Shown: positions 1 to 11,200 of the stretch, one piece after another
Layout of the letters: each line of letters begins with the position of its first letter
Position numbering within the stretch: position 1 is the stretch's first letter
Assembly (NCBI GenBank): GCA_016703425.1
Contig: JADJCA010000001.1
Location: forward strand, 1,302,001-1,366,000
From: Myxococcales bacterium
Lineage (GTDB): Bacteria; Myxococcota_A; Polyangia; Polyangiales; Polyangiaceae
Reading direction: 5' to 3'
Length of the DNA stretch: 64,000 nt
Position numbers and translations under genes: made by a program
The notes under the pieces: generated by a model
The model's input: only the letters and a program-made list of their open reading frames with translations
The model's database searches: none
Told to the model about the DNA's origin: nothing

Positions 1-137
1 GAACCCCACACGTGGGCGCGTAGCCAGACGCAAAACTCCGCGAGCAGCGGCGGCGTCGAAAAGCCCGGACACATGTGCCGAGCGATGGAGTCGAGATCGA
101 CGGGATAGCGAGGGGCCACCGACAGCGAGGATACCAT
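1..137 (-). CDS. hypothetical protein, N-terminal fragment cut by the window edge
   Basis: An open frame begins with ATG at 137 on the minus strand and runs off the left end of the window, giving about 45 residues that start MVSSLSVAPRYPVD and contain no stop. It diverges from the ridA gene starting at 178. The visible part is a plausible soluble N-terminus with no recognisable motif. The family cannot be named from this fragment, and an open frame this short in GC-rich DNA could be chance. Confidence 0.4.
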   Translation of the reverse strand, partial: MVSSLSVAPRYPVDLDSIARHMCPGFSTPPLLAEFCVWLRAHVWG

Positions 138-177
138 CGGCGATCCGGCCCAGACGTCGATGTGCTACCGCTTGGCC

Positions 178-558
178 ATGGACGTCATCCACTCGAACGG
201 CGCGCCGGCCGCCATTGGGCCCTACTCGCAAGCCATGCGCGCCGGAGACTTCGTGTTCCTGAGCGGTCAGATTCCCCTCGATCCGTCGACCGGCACGCTC
301 ATCACCGGCGACATCGCGAAGGAGACTGAGCAGGTCCTCAAGAACCTGGGTGCCGTGCTGGAGGCCGCTGGAGCAACTTACGCCAACGTAGCTCGCACAA
401 CGATCTACCTGATCGATATGGCCGACTTCACCACCGTCAACGAGGTCTACGGCAAGCTCTTCTCGCACAAGCCCCCGGCGCGAGCCACCGTGCAAGTTGC
501 GGCCTTGCCACGCGGCGCCCGCGTCGAGATCGACGCGGTCGCGTACGTGGGGGCGTGA
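178..558 (+). CDS. ridA: RidA family enamine/imine deaminase
   Basis: A 126-residue RidA/YER057c/UK114 protein of normal family length. RidA hydrolyses reactive enamine/imine intermediates, such as 2-aminoacrylate from PLP enzymes, and acts in the cytoplasm as a trimer. Visible signatures are the N-terminal AIGPYSQA segment, FLSGQIPLDP, and the C-terminal PARATVQV block, whose Arg is the conserved substrate-carboxylate ligand. An in-frame ATG at 160 would add six residues (MCYRLA), but the family normally begins close to the IHSNGAPAAIGPYSQ region, so ATG 178 is preferred. No clear Shine-Dalgarno precedes either start. The gene converges on the lipoprotein gene at 591. Confidence 0.9.
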   Translation: MDVIHSNGAPAAIGPYSQAMRAGDFVFLSGQIPLDPSTGTLITGDIAKETEQVLKNLGAVLEAAGATYANVARTTIYLIDMADFTTVNEVYGKLFSHKPPARATVQVAALPRGARVEIDAVAYVGA

Positions 559-559
559 C

Positions 560-580
560 GGCGCCGCGGCGGCCGGCGCC
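560..580. terminator. GC hairpin between convergent genes
   Basis: A 7-bp perfect stem (GGCGCCG and CGGCGCC) with a 7-base loop lies in the 32-base gap between the stops of ridA and the lipoprotein gene. It has no T-tract on either side. The position suggests a bidirectional terminator, but GC-rich inverted repeats are common in this genome. Confidence 0.4.
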
Positions 581-590
581 TCGGCGCGCC

Positions 591-1412
591 TTAGCGTGAC
601 TTGACGACGAGCTGACCGAGCGAGCTCGCCTTGGCCGTGATGCTCGCGGCCCCCTCGCCCTTCGTGCCTCGCGAGGTGCTCTTCTCGGTGAGATCGCTGA
701 ACCCTTCGACCTTCACGCCCTTGCCGGCGCTGAGCGCCACGACATCGGCGGCGAAGGCCGAGGGGAGCGATAGCGTGACGTCGCCGTTGTCGCTCTCGAC
801 GGAAATGGTCGACCCTTTCGTGGGCGTCGAGCTGAGCGTGACGCCGCCGTTGTCGCTGAAGACCTTCGCACCGCCGGTCACCGTCGCGTCGACGCTGCCG
901 TTGTCGGAGCGGATGTCGAGGACCGCACCGTCGGCGGCCGTCAGGTTGTTCGCGTTGACCGAACCGTTCTTCGAGAGGGCCGTCAGCTTGATGGCCTTGG
1001 CGGGAACCCTAACGCGCAGATCCTGGCAGCCCGAGAGGCCCGTCTTTGCCGAGCCGACACCGCGCGCGGCCTGACCGCAGTTGATCGTGATCTTCCCCGC
1101 AGACTCGGTGACGGTGAACGTCTCCAGGACCTGCTTCTGGAGATCCTCCGCGCTCGCCTTGTCGTCGTCGTCAGCGAAAGCCACGGCCTTCATCGTGACG
1201 GAGACCTTCGTGGCCGCCGCGTCGGACTCAACGGTGAGCGAGCCATTCGCGTTGGTGACCGCGATCTCCTCCCCGGCGTAGTCCGCGGCGGCGCCTTTGG
1301 CTGACTCCTGCGAAACGAACTTCGTTTGGGTCTTGATCGTCGCCTGAACCGTGCAACCGGCGAGGGCAAAAACACCAAGAAGAGCGAAGGAGGAAAGGAC
1401 GGTCGCGCGCAT
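591..1412 (-). CDS. DUF4097-like secreted lipoprotein
   Basis: A 273-residue protein beginning MRATVLSSFALLGVFALAGC, a textbook lipoprotein signal with lipobox LAGC and Cys20 as the lipidation site. The mature part is rich in Gly, Ser, Asn and Val with repeating short strands (NGSL, NGSV, DNGSV, DNGGV, DNGDV), the pattern of the right-handed beta-helix DUF4097 'adhesin' family. Function is unknown. The frame is open upstream as far as 1856, but that part is Arg/Ser-rich with no protein character, so ATG 1412, which gives the signal peptide, is chosen. The next gene upstream on the same strand, the acyltransferase, ends at 1501. Confidence 0.83.
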   Translation of the reverse strand: MRATVLSSFALLGVFALAGCTVQATIKTQTKFVSQESAKGAAADYAGEEIAVTNANGSLTVESDAAATKVSVTMKAVAFADDDDKASAEDLQKQVLETFTVTESAGKITINCGQAARGVGSAKTGLSGCQDLRVRVPAKAIKLTALSKNGSVNANNLTAADGAVLDIRSDNGSVDATVTGGAKVFSDNGGVTLSSTPTKGSTISVESDNGDVTLSLPSAFAADVVALSAGKGVKVEGFSDLTEKSTSRGTKGEGAASITAKASSLGQLVVKSR

Positions 1413-1500
1413 GGGTCTGGGTTCTCCTGGCAGGGATAGAGGCAGGCGGTTCAGCCGACCCCAATTCGACGGGGTGGCGGCACTTTTCTTCAAAGGCGGC

Positions 1501-2253
1501 TCATGGTCGCAGTTTCGGACCGGGCGTTCCAAACAGTTGGCGGGCCGGGGGCCCGGCGAAACGCGGCGCCGCCCCCGAAGGCACGGAACTCGCAAGGGCC
1601 GTCGCCTGGGCGTTTGCAGCGCGAATCCCCGCTTCGAGGAGCGAGGTGGCGTCCCCACTGGCCGGGTCGATCGGGGCCCCGAGGACCACGACGATCCGCG
1701 TGAAAGGCCACGGCAAGACGAACTTGTCCCAAGCGCGGCGAAAGACGAACGCCCGTGCGGCAGCGCTTCCCATTGGCACCAGCTGAGCGCCCGTCGCTCG
1801 CGCCGCGACGAGCGCCCCCTCCTTAACGACACCGTACGGGCCTCGCGGACCGTCAACGGCGAAAGCCGCGTCCGCCTCTTTGGCCTTCATCACACGCACG
1901 AGCGCCGCGAGGCCCCGCGCACCACCGCGGGTCGACGAGCCGCGCACCACGAGAAACCCCAGTAGCGCTAGCGCCCGGGCCTGGAGGCTACCATCGCGCG
2001 AGTGACTGACGAGCACCGTTGTGGCGCGATGGCGACGCCACGCCAACCGCCACGCGAGCAGCGGAAACTGCGTTCCATGCCAGAAGCAAAGCGCGAGCGG
2101 CCCACTCGTTGGCGGCGGCGCCGCCGCGTCACCGGACTGCGCCTGATCGACGACATCGAGGCGCAAGGTCTTCAGCCAGAGCCACGCGACGGCGCCCAAG
2201 AGCGAACCGAACGCGCGAAGCAGGAGCGATGGCGAAGGCGCCTCGCGGCTCAC
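1501..2253 (-). CDS. DUF374 lysophospholipid-acyltransferase-like protein
   Basis: A 250-residue protein with the DUF374 motif series: FWHGTQ at residues 57-62 (the H-x4-D-like acyltransferase block), SHSRDG at 83-88, RGSSTRGG at 104-111 and VDGPRGP at 133-139. These proteins are thought to acylate lipid A precursors or other lysolipids at the inner membrane; the exact substrate is not shown here. Residues about 10-30 are hydrophobic and may be a membrane anchor. The start codon shares bases 2250-2253 (ATGA overlap) with the stop of the giant TPR gene, so the two are probably translationally coupled. Family membership is secure, the substrate is not. Confidence 0.88.
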   Translation of the reverse strand: MSREAPSPSLLLRAFGSLLGAVAWLWLKTLRLDVVDQAQSGDAAAPPPTSGPLALCFWHGTQFPLLAWRLAWRRHRATTVLVSHSRDGSLQARALALLGFLVVRGSSTRGGARGLAALVRVMKAKEADAAFAVDGPRGPYGVVKEGALVAARATGAQLVPMGSAAARAFVFRRAWDKFVLPWPFTRIVVVLGAPIDPASGDATSLLEAGIRAANAQATALASSVPSGAAPRFAGPPARQLFGTPGPKLRP

Positions 2254-5200
2254 GTCGCTTTGAGCTCCGTGAGCCGCGCGCGCGCGCGATCGAGCTTTGG
2301 CTCGCTCTCGACGGCGCGTTCGAACATCTGCAGCGCCTTGGTCTTGTCTCCCTGACGAGCGCTGATCTCGCCGAGGTAATAGAAGACCTCACCCTTGGAG
2401 ATGCCCGCCGCGTCATCGAGCCGTTGGAGCAAGAGTGCGCGGAAGCTCTTTTGAGCGCGCTCGAGATCGTCGGACTCGAGGGCGAGCGTACCGAGATCCC
2501 GAAGGACCACGACGGAGCCCGGGTCGATGCGGAAGGCCATGTCGAACTGCTCGATGGCCATGTTGCGATCGCCGAGCTTGGCGAGCGTTTGCCCCAACCG
2601 ATGGTGGTAGACGGAGAGTTCCTTGGTTCGCCGCGAGCCGAAGGAAGCGATGATGCGCTCGAGCACGACCGCTGCGTCGCGGTCCCTGCCCTCGCTCGAG
2701 TAGGTATCGCAGAGCAGCAGCAACAGCTCGCGATCGTGAGGGACGAGCGTGGCCGCCCGCTCGAGAAGCGGCAGCGCATCGCCCGGCGCCTTGCGGGCCG
2801 TCAGGTGAACGTCGGCGGCGCTTCGAAGGAGCTTGATGACCCGCCCCAGCGGCTCCGCGACCGGCGGCGGCGGCGGCATCGACGCGGCACCTGGCCGAAT
2901 CGAGCCGCGCGTGTCGGCGGGCATGGCGATCGGCGCGGCGACGACGACGTCGGGATGCCTCGCGGTGACGACATCGGCCTCCTCCACGAAGAGCGCGGCG
3001 ACGTCGGCGTGGCGGGCGTCCTTCTCGAGCAGGCTCCGCAAGCGCTCGCGCGGCTTGGCGGCCTCCGGGTCGAGGGAGATGGCCTTTCGCAAGGCCGCCT
3101 CTTCACCGGCGAGGTCCCCCTGCTTCGCGAGCGCATCGGCGAGGCGAAGCGCGAGCGCAATGCCACTCTCGCCACTCGACGCCTCGACGAGCGTCTTGAG
3201 AGCGCCCGCGGCGCGCCCCACGTCCCCTTGAGCCTCGGCGATGCGGGCCACTGCCTGCAGCGCCCCTTCGTGCTTCGGCTCGCGCGAGAGCACCGCTTCG
3301 AACGCATCGAGGGCTCGTTCCGGGTCCTTCAGGCGAGACTCGAACATCTCGCCCAGGCGAACCTCGAGGGCAAGCTCGCCAGCCACGTCGCCACGCTCTT
3401 TGGCCCGCGCGATCTGCGCGTTCATGAGCTCGGCGAGCTCCTCGTCACGGCCGTCCTTCTCGAGCAGTTGGGACAGCGCGAACACGCACTCGGCGTGATC
3501 CGGCTCGTCGTCGAGCACGGCCCGGTAGGTGTCGGCCGCCTGGTCGCGATCGCCGAGCTGCTCTTCCAGCTTGGCGAGGTCGAGACGCAACGCGACACGC
3601 TTGTCTTTGGCGGTCGCCCGGTCGACGAGCTTGCGAAGCAGCTCCGCCAGGTCCCGTTGCCGGCCCATGGCGCCGAGGTGCTTGCGAAGGGCCTCGGCGG
3701 CTTCGTCGTCGGCGGGCCGGTCGTCAACCAGCGTCTCGTAGACCTTGATGGCGCGCGGGAGGTCTTCGAGCTTGTCGACGAGCAGCTTCGCCAGCCGGTG
3801 CCGAACCATCGCCACCTGCTCGGCGTCGGCTTCGGCGTGGGCGAGTCGGGACAGGAGCTCCACGACTTCCTTCGCGTCGCCCGCCTCCTCGCGGACGCGA
3901 GCAAGCTCCAACAGAGCCCACGTATCGTTCTCGTCGTCGGCCAAAACGGCGCGCAGCGTCGCCTCAACGATGGCGGCGTCGCGGAGCACGGTCTCGGCGA
4001 TCTCCTTTGCGTCGCGCAGCAGCCGCCGACGCTCCGTGAGGTCGTGCTCAACTTTGGCGCGCGCTCGCAACGTATCGACGAGCTCGCGCTCTCGTCCCGG
4101 GGCCCGGCGCAGCTCTTCGAGCCTCTGCAAGAGTTCGCCGTTCTCCGGGTCAACGGCGAGCGCCTCGACGAGCGCCTGCTCCGCACCGGGTCGGTCGGAG
4201 AGACGATCCCGCCGCCACGTCGCGAGCTTCGTCCAGAGCTCGCCTCGCGACGACGACGACGGAGATATCTTCGCGAGGCCATCGGCGAGCGCCGCGGCCG
4301 CCTCGGTCCAGGAAGACGTTGCCGTCGCGAGGCGCTCCAACTCGGCCAACACGTCGGCATCCGCCACGTCTTCTCGGAGCGCCGCCTCGAGCGTTCGCTG
4401 CGCGCGCGCCGGGTCCTTCACCTCATCCTCGACGATGCGGGCGAGGTCGAGGCGCGCCCGAATCCGGTCGCCACCCTCGCTCCGTTCGACCTTCTTCTCG
4501 TAGAGCGACGCCAGCTCCGTCATTCGGCCCGTCGCCCGGTAAACCGCCTCAAGGGCTTCGGCGGCGTCGGCGAAGAGCTCATGGTCCGGGAGGAGACCTT
4601 CGAGCGCGGCGCGGCTGCCTTCGTGCTCCTGAGAGCGATCGAGCGCCGTCCGGAAGGTCGCGAGAGCAAGCGGCGCGTCGCCAAACTTCTCCTTTTGGAG
4701 CGACCCAAGCCGGAAGAGCAACTCCGCTTGCTTCGAAGCGTCAACCTCCGCTGAGACGCGTCGTTCGAGTACGCCCGCCAGCGCTTTCGCGTCGCCGATG
4801 CGGCCGTAGAGACGGTCGAGGGCAACGAGCGTCGCCTCACCGTCGCCCCCCTGATCAGCAGCCGATGCGTAGGCGCGTGCCGCGCGCTCCAGCTCCTCCG
4901 TTCGCGTCTCGGCGACGGCGCCGAGGCGCGCGTACAAGTCGGCGGCCACGGGAGCCTCGAGCGTTGCCGCGGCTCGTTCTGCCAACGCATCGGCGTATCG
5001 CTTCCACGCCTCCATGCCTCGCCGCTCCGCGACCGCCTCAAGCTCGCGGTGCACGTCGTCGCTCGTCGCGTCCTCCGAGAGAGCGCGCAGGAGCGCCTTC
5101 TCAGCGCGCTCCATGTCGTTGACATCCGTCGACGCGAGGCGGGCTACTTCGCGCAGCGTTCGCGCACGTTCCATCGGCTCCGTCTGGGCGTGGAGCCGCA

Positions 5201-8200
5201 TCTCGAGCGCGTCCATGAGCTCCCCGTGCCGCGAGCTCGCTCGGAGCACTGGCTCGAGTACGTCGACGACGTCAGCGCGCAGCTCTTCGACCGCTCGCCC
5301 CAAGGCGAAGAGCGCCGCCACGGCCTCGTCGTCGACGCCGGCGTCGAGCACCTCGCGGTACGCCTGCACGGCGCCAGCCGGGTCCTCCAGCTCCTTGGCC
5401 ATCAGCCCGGCCGCGCGCTTTCGCAAGGTCGCCTTGACCGCACCGTCGCTGCTGCGGCCCGCTTGCAGTCGGAGGTTCTCGAGCAGTTCGCTCCAGAGCT
5501 TCTCTTGCTCGTAGAGGACGCCAAGGCGGCGGACGACGTCGTCATCGCTGCGCACGTCGTTCGCGAGCACGAGCTGCGCGATGGCTTCGCGACGATCGCC
5601 GAGCCCCTCTTCGTAGCGCTGCGCCGCGTCCAGGTGGAGCTGGAACCTGAGGCCCTCGTCGTCTTCGCCGCAGAGCTCCACGCGTCGCTGGTAGAGGTCG
5701 ACGAGCTTGGCGGCTTCGTTCTTTCCTTCGTAGAGCGGGATGAGGTTGTCGAGCGTGTAGGCGCTCTGGGGCTCCAGCTCAAGGGCGCGCTCGTACGCCG
5801 TGATGGCGCCCGTCGCGTCGTCGAGCATGTCGCGTCGCGCCTCACCGACGCGGCGCCACAAGCTGGCCCGCTCCTCGTCGTCGCCGACCAATTCGGCTCG
5901 CTTCGCAAGAACCCGCACGAGCACCGACCAGTCGCTGAGGAGCGTCGCCAGCGCGTCCATCTCCTCAAGCGGAGCCATGTCGCTCTCGTCGAGTGAGAAG
6001 AGGCGAGCCCACGCGTCGAGCGCGCGGCGGGGATCGTCACGCCGCTTGTCGTGAACCTTGGCGAGGCTCGAGAGCAACTCCTTCTTGCTAAGGGCCTCGG
6101 TGCGTTCGATGCCTCGCTCGTAGGCCGCCGCGAGGTCGTCCCAACGTTTCGTCGCCTCGGCAAGGCGATCGAGCTCGCTGCGACTCTCGCCGTCCTCCGG
6201 ATCGAGGACGAAGGCATCGCGAACGGCCTCGAAGGCCTTGCCCGTGTCCTTCCCCTGTGCCTCCCAGAGGCGCGCTGCGTCGCGCAAAACCGACACGCGC
6301 TCGCCATCGGTCTCGGCGATGCGGAGCTTCTCGTCGGCGATGGTGACGAGGCGACGCCAGTCGTCGGACTTTTCGTAAATGGGCGAAAGGATCCCAACGA
6401 CGCGCGCCTTGTGTTCGGCGTTTTGAAGGAGTCGTTCTAGGGCGCGGACGGCGCTTTCGCCGTGGCTGGACGTGGGCGCGACATCGTACGTGTTCTGGTA
6501 TTCGCCGATGGCCGATGACACGTCCGAGAGGTGCTCCTCCAAGACCTGCGCCAATTCGAGGCGGAACGCGGCCTCCTCATCAGGCGCCGCGCTCATCTCC
6601 GCGCGACGGCGGAACAGCTCGGCGAGATCGGTGAAGCGGCGTGCGCGCCGGTAGAGCCGGCTCAAGGCATCGAGCGACGCCGTGTCGGTGTCCTCGACCT
6701 CAAGGGCCGCACGGTGCGAGTCGATGGCCGCCGCGTCGTCCTTGAGTGAGTCCTCTTGGATCGTGGCGATGGTGTGAAGCGTCGCGAGGCGCGCCTCGGG
6801 CTCCGACTGGTGCTCGAGCGCGGAGCGATAAAGCGCGACGCGGTCTTCCGAGCTTCCTAGCGCGATGAGGACGCGATCGATGGCGCCGAAGGCCTTGGCG
6901 CCGTCGGCGGGATCGAACCGATACGCTCGCCTATAGAACGCGAGGGCGCGCTCCGGATCCTTTTGCCCCTCAAAGATCTCGCCTGTGCGCATCGAGAGGC
7001 GCGCCGTCGCCGCGTCGTCGCTCTCGTGTTTCGCGAGCTCGCCGGCATAGATCTCACCGAGGCGAGCTTCGGCGCTCGCGACGCGGGAGAGCCGCTCGAG
7101 CTCCTCCCAAGTCTCCTCGTCGCCAATGTTCTCCGCGAGGAGCTTGGCGGTGGTGTCGAGGGCCGCGGCGTAGTTCTCTTCCTGCTCCTCGTGAAGCTTG
7201 GCGAGACGACGGAGCAACTCGACGCGCTCGGAGGCCTCGTCGGAGACGGCCAGCCGCGCCTCGATGGTCGCCATGACCTTGCGCCAATCGAGGCGCGCCA
7301 TGTAGACGTCTTCGAGGATCGATGCGGCGCGGAACGCGTGCTCTGGCGTCGCCATGAGCGCCTCAAGCGCCGATACCGTCGCCGCGTGTTGGCCATCGAG
7401 GCGCAGCGCTTGTTCGTACTGGTCGAAGGCGCGCTCCGCATCCGACAACTTCGTCTGCAGCACCTGACCGAGGCCAAAGTGCAACGTCGCGCGTCGTTCG
7501 GCCGCCGGCCCGAGGCCGATCTGCCGCTCGTAGATCGCCACGAGGTCGTCCCACCGCTCCGTTTGCGTGAGGAGTCGCTCAAGCGCGGCGAAGGCGTCGG
7601 CTTCCGGCGTCAGGTCGACGATCGCTTGGTAGACGTCGATGGCCGCGGGGACGTCGCTCAACGTACCCTCGAGCAGGCGTGCCTCCTTGAAGAGCAGGCG
7701 CTTCTTGTCCGCGTCGCTCGTTGCCGTGGCGGCGCGACGACGCAGCACGTCGAGGAGCGCGGGATGTTCTCCGCTCTCTTCGTAGATTGTCTCGAGGGCA
7801 GAGAGCGCCTCGGACTCGTCTGCGCGAAGCTCTAGCGCTCGCCGGTAGTACGTGCGCGCGCGACCGGCGTCGGCGAGCTTGGCGCGGGCCATGGTCGCGA
7901 TCTTGAGAGCGAGTTCGAGGGCGCGCTCTTCATCGACGACGGTGGCGACGATCTTCTCGAGCGCCTCGACGTATTCGGCGTTGCGCCCCGTGAGCTCGGC
8001 CAAACGGTCGCCGATCTGGAGCCACAGCGGCAGCTCCGGCTCGGTGGCGGCGACCTCGAGCGCACGACACATCGTGCCAAAGGCGCGCCCCGGGTCATTC
8101 AAGCTGTTCTCGGCCACCGACTCGGCCTGCGAATAGACCCGGAGCTTGCCCTCGGGCGTGTCCTCGTATTCGACCTCGATGTCGAGGACGCGGAGGACCT

Positions 8201-11200
8201 TCTGCCCATCGCCGTCACCCTCGTAGAGCGGCTTTAGGATGGCCGCCGCGTCGCGACGAGCGCCATCGTCGGCGAGGAGCGCCTCGAGCGCTTCGCGACT
8301 GGGCGCGTGCCTCGGGTCGAGGGTCAGGGCCTGGCGATACGCTTCGAGCGCGCCGGCGGTGTCGCCAAGCTGCGCCTTGCGCACCGCGCCGAGGCGAACC
8401 AACACAACGAGGCGCTCGTCGGTCGCTTCGGCGCGCGCCAACTCGGCCTCGAGCGTCTCCGCCAGCTCCGAGCTCTTGCCTTCCTTCTCGTAGAGCGACG
8501 CCAGCGCCTCGAGCCAGCGCTTCTCGGGCCCGAGCTCATCGACGAGCGCGCGAAACGCGAGGACTGCCTCGGCCACGTCGGCCAGTTTCTCGTGGAGCGT
8601 CGTCGCGATGCGCTCCATGAGCTCACGGCGCTCGGCATCGCTGCCGGCGCGCCGCTCGCGCGCGCGGAGCACGTCTACGAGAGCTCGCCACTCACCGACG
8701 CGGTCGTAGAGTCGGTCGAGCGAACGAAGCGCCTCCTCGTCGACGGGGTCTTCGTCGAGCCGTGCACGCCATGCGTCGATGGCGCCCTTTGGGTCGTCGA
8801 GGAGGTTCTCGGCGAGGACGCCGATGCGGCCGAAGAGCTTCCGGCGCACCTCGCCGTCGGCCTCGAGCTTCACCTCGGCGCGGAGGATCTTGACGAGCTC
8901 CGCGTTGTTGGAGCTCTCGACGTAGAGCCGTTCAAGGGAGCGTGCCGCCGGCAGCGCCAGGGCCGCGTCGTCGGGGTCGATCTCGAGGACCTCTCGGTAG
9001 ACGGCTTCGGCGCTCTCGGGGCGAGACAAGTGCGTCTCGTAGACCTGCGCGAGCTCGCTCAAGATCTCCGCGCGCGGCTGCGGCGCCGCGGCCGCCTTTG
9101 CGGTCTCCGCGAGGACCCGCGCCAGCTCCTCGTAGGCGCCGGCCCGACGCGCCAAGTCGGCGAGCCGCTCGCGCGCATGCGCGTCATCGGGCGAGACCGG
9201 CAGGAGGCGGGCGTAGGCCTCAAAGGCCCCTTCGTTGAGGCGCTCGTCGCGCAGCTCGGCGACGCGCTGCATGAGCTCGCGGCGTTCCGCGTCGGGAGCG
9301 GTTTCAAGTCGCACCTCGAGCGCGCGCACAAGCCCCCGCGCATCATCGCGTGCCACATACACCTGTTCCAGCACGACGGCGGCGCGCGGCCTTAGCCCCG
9401 CGACGGAGAGGCACTGCTCGACGACGTCGCACGCCTCTTTGGCCAACGGGTCGGCCGTGAGGACCTCCTCCAGCGTGGCGAGCGCCCGCTCCGGCTGACC
9501 GATGTGCCGGTACATGATGACGCCGATGCGCTCCTTGAGGTGCAGCGCCTGCTCGCCCGCGAGGCGCCCAACACGCGCATCGAGGAGGGCCGCGAGGGCC
9601 GTCCAGTCGGCCATGGACGCGTAGAGAGAATCGAGCGCGCGGAAGGCTTGCTCGTGCTCCGGCGCGACCTCGAGGATGCGCCGGTAGTACTGAATGGCCT
9701 TGGCCTTGTCGCCGGTGATCTCCTCGGCCACAAGGGCGATCTCCGAGAGGAGCGACGCCTTCTCATCGGCCCCCGGCGCGGACTCCGAGGCGCGCTCGTA
9801 GAGTTCTTCGAGCGCCCCCCACTGCTCCTCGTTCGTGAGGATCTGCTTGAGTCGCAAGAACGCCCGCTCGTTGGTGGGCTCCTTCGCGAGGATCCGCGCG
9901 AGGTAGGGTTTTGCCCGGTTCGTATCGCCCACGGCCTCGACGAGCAACGTGGCGAGACGCTCGGCGAGGTCGAGCTCAACCTTGGCCGCGAGCCCCGACT
10001 CTCCCGTCTCCGGCAGCGCCGAAGCCAATGTCTCAACGAAGGCCTTGGTGCGGTGCGTCCGATTGGCCAACACGGCGAGCCGGTCCCAGAAGGACAGCTC
10101 GTTGGGAAACTCGGCGACGGCCCGCACGACGGTGTCGTAGGCGGCACCGAAATCGCCCATGCGCTCCTCGCGCACGGCGACCAAGCGACGGAACAGACTG
10201 AGCCGGTCGTCCTTGGAGCGCGCCGTGGCAACGAGGACCTCAAGCATCTCGGTCTGCTTGTCGAAGGCGCCGCGCTCACCGTAGATCCGCTCGAGCAACT
10301 GCGCCGCGTGGCCCCGCGTCTCGCCAACTTGGAGGAGCTCCTCGACGAGCTTTCGTGCGTCTTCGTCGTCCGGCACAAGGTCGAGCGCGCGCTCGGCGGC
10401 GCCCAACGCCGCCTCGGGCTTCTTGAGCGACAGCTCCAGGCGCGCGATCTCGACCTCGAGGCGCGCGCGTTCGCTGCCTTCGGCCCGGTCGCGCTCTTTG
10501 GCCACGGCAACGACGGCCCCTTCCGCGTCTCCGCTGGAGCGAAGAAGCCGCGCGAGGGCACGCAGCGACCGAGCGTCGTCGGGCGCCTCGTCGGTGATGC
10601 GTCGATGAAGCTTGATGGCCTCCGCCGGCGACTCGAAGACGTCTTCCTCGAGCGTGGCCCATTCACGAAGGAGCTCGAGCTTGCGCTCGTCCCCTTCCCG
10701 ACTGAGACGGAGCTCGAAGAGCTCGCGAAGTTCGTCCTTCTTCCCGGCGGCCCTAAGGGCCCGGTCCAGAGTCTCGACGGTCTCGGCGTCGGAGGGGTCC
10801 TCCACGACGAGATTCTTGTAGAGCGCAACGGCTTCGTCGACGCGATCGAGCTCGCTCGCGAGGATCGCCGCGACCTTGCGCGTGAGCGTGCGACGGTCCG
10901 CCCCCGCAGCGCCTTCGATCTCCGTGCGAAGCACCGACACGAGCCCCTCATAGTCGGAGGCTGCGCGGGCGGCGGCTTCGAGCTTGTCGAGGGCCCCCGC
11001 CTGCCCCCGCTCGATGGCGAAGGCCTTGCGTGCGTAATCGAAGGCGGCGGCGCGGTCGCCCAGCTCGCCGCCGGTGACCCGCATCAACTTGCCGAGCAGC
11101 TCGAGCTTTTCGTCGTCCGTGTTCGCGTGGGCGAGGCGCACCTCATAGAGCGCGGGCAGACGGGCCCACTTCTCTTCTTTCTCGTAGATCGGCAGGAGCG

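Noticed and set aside
2019..4754. Long plus-strand frame (about 900 residues) opposite the TPR gene
   Set aside because: It is Arg/Glu/Leu-rich, lacks domain motifs, and mirrors the third-codon-position GC of the TPR gene. It is an antisense shadow.
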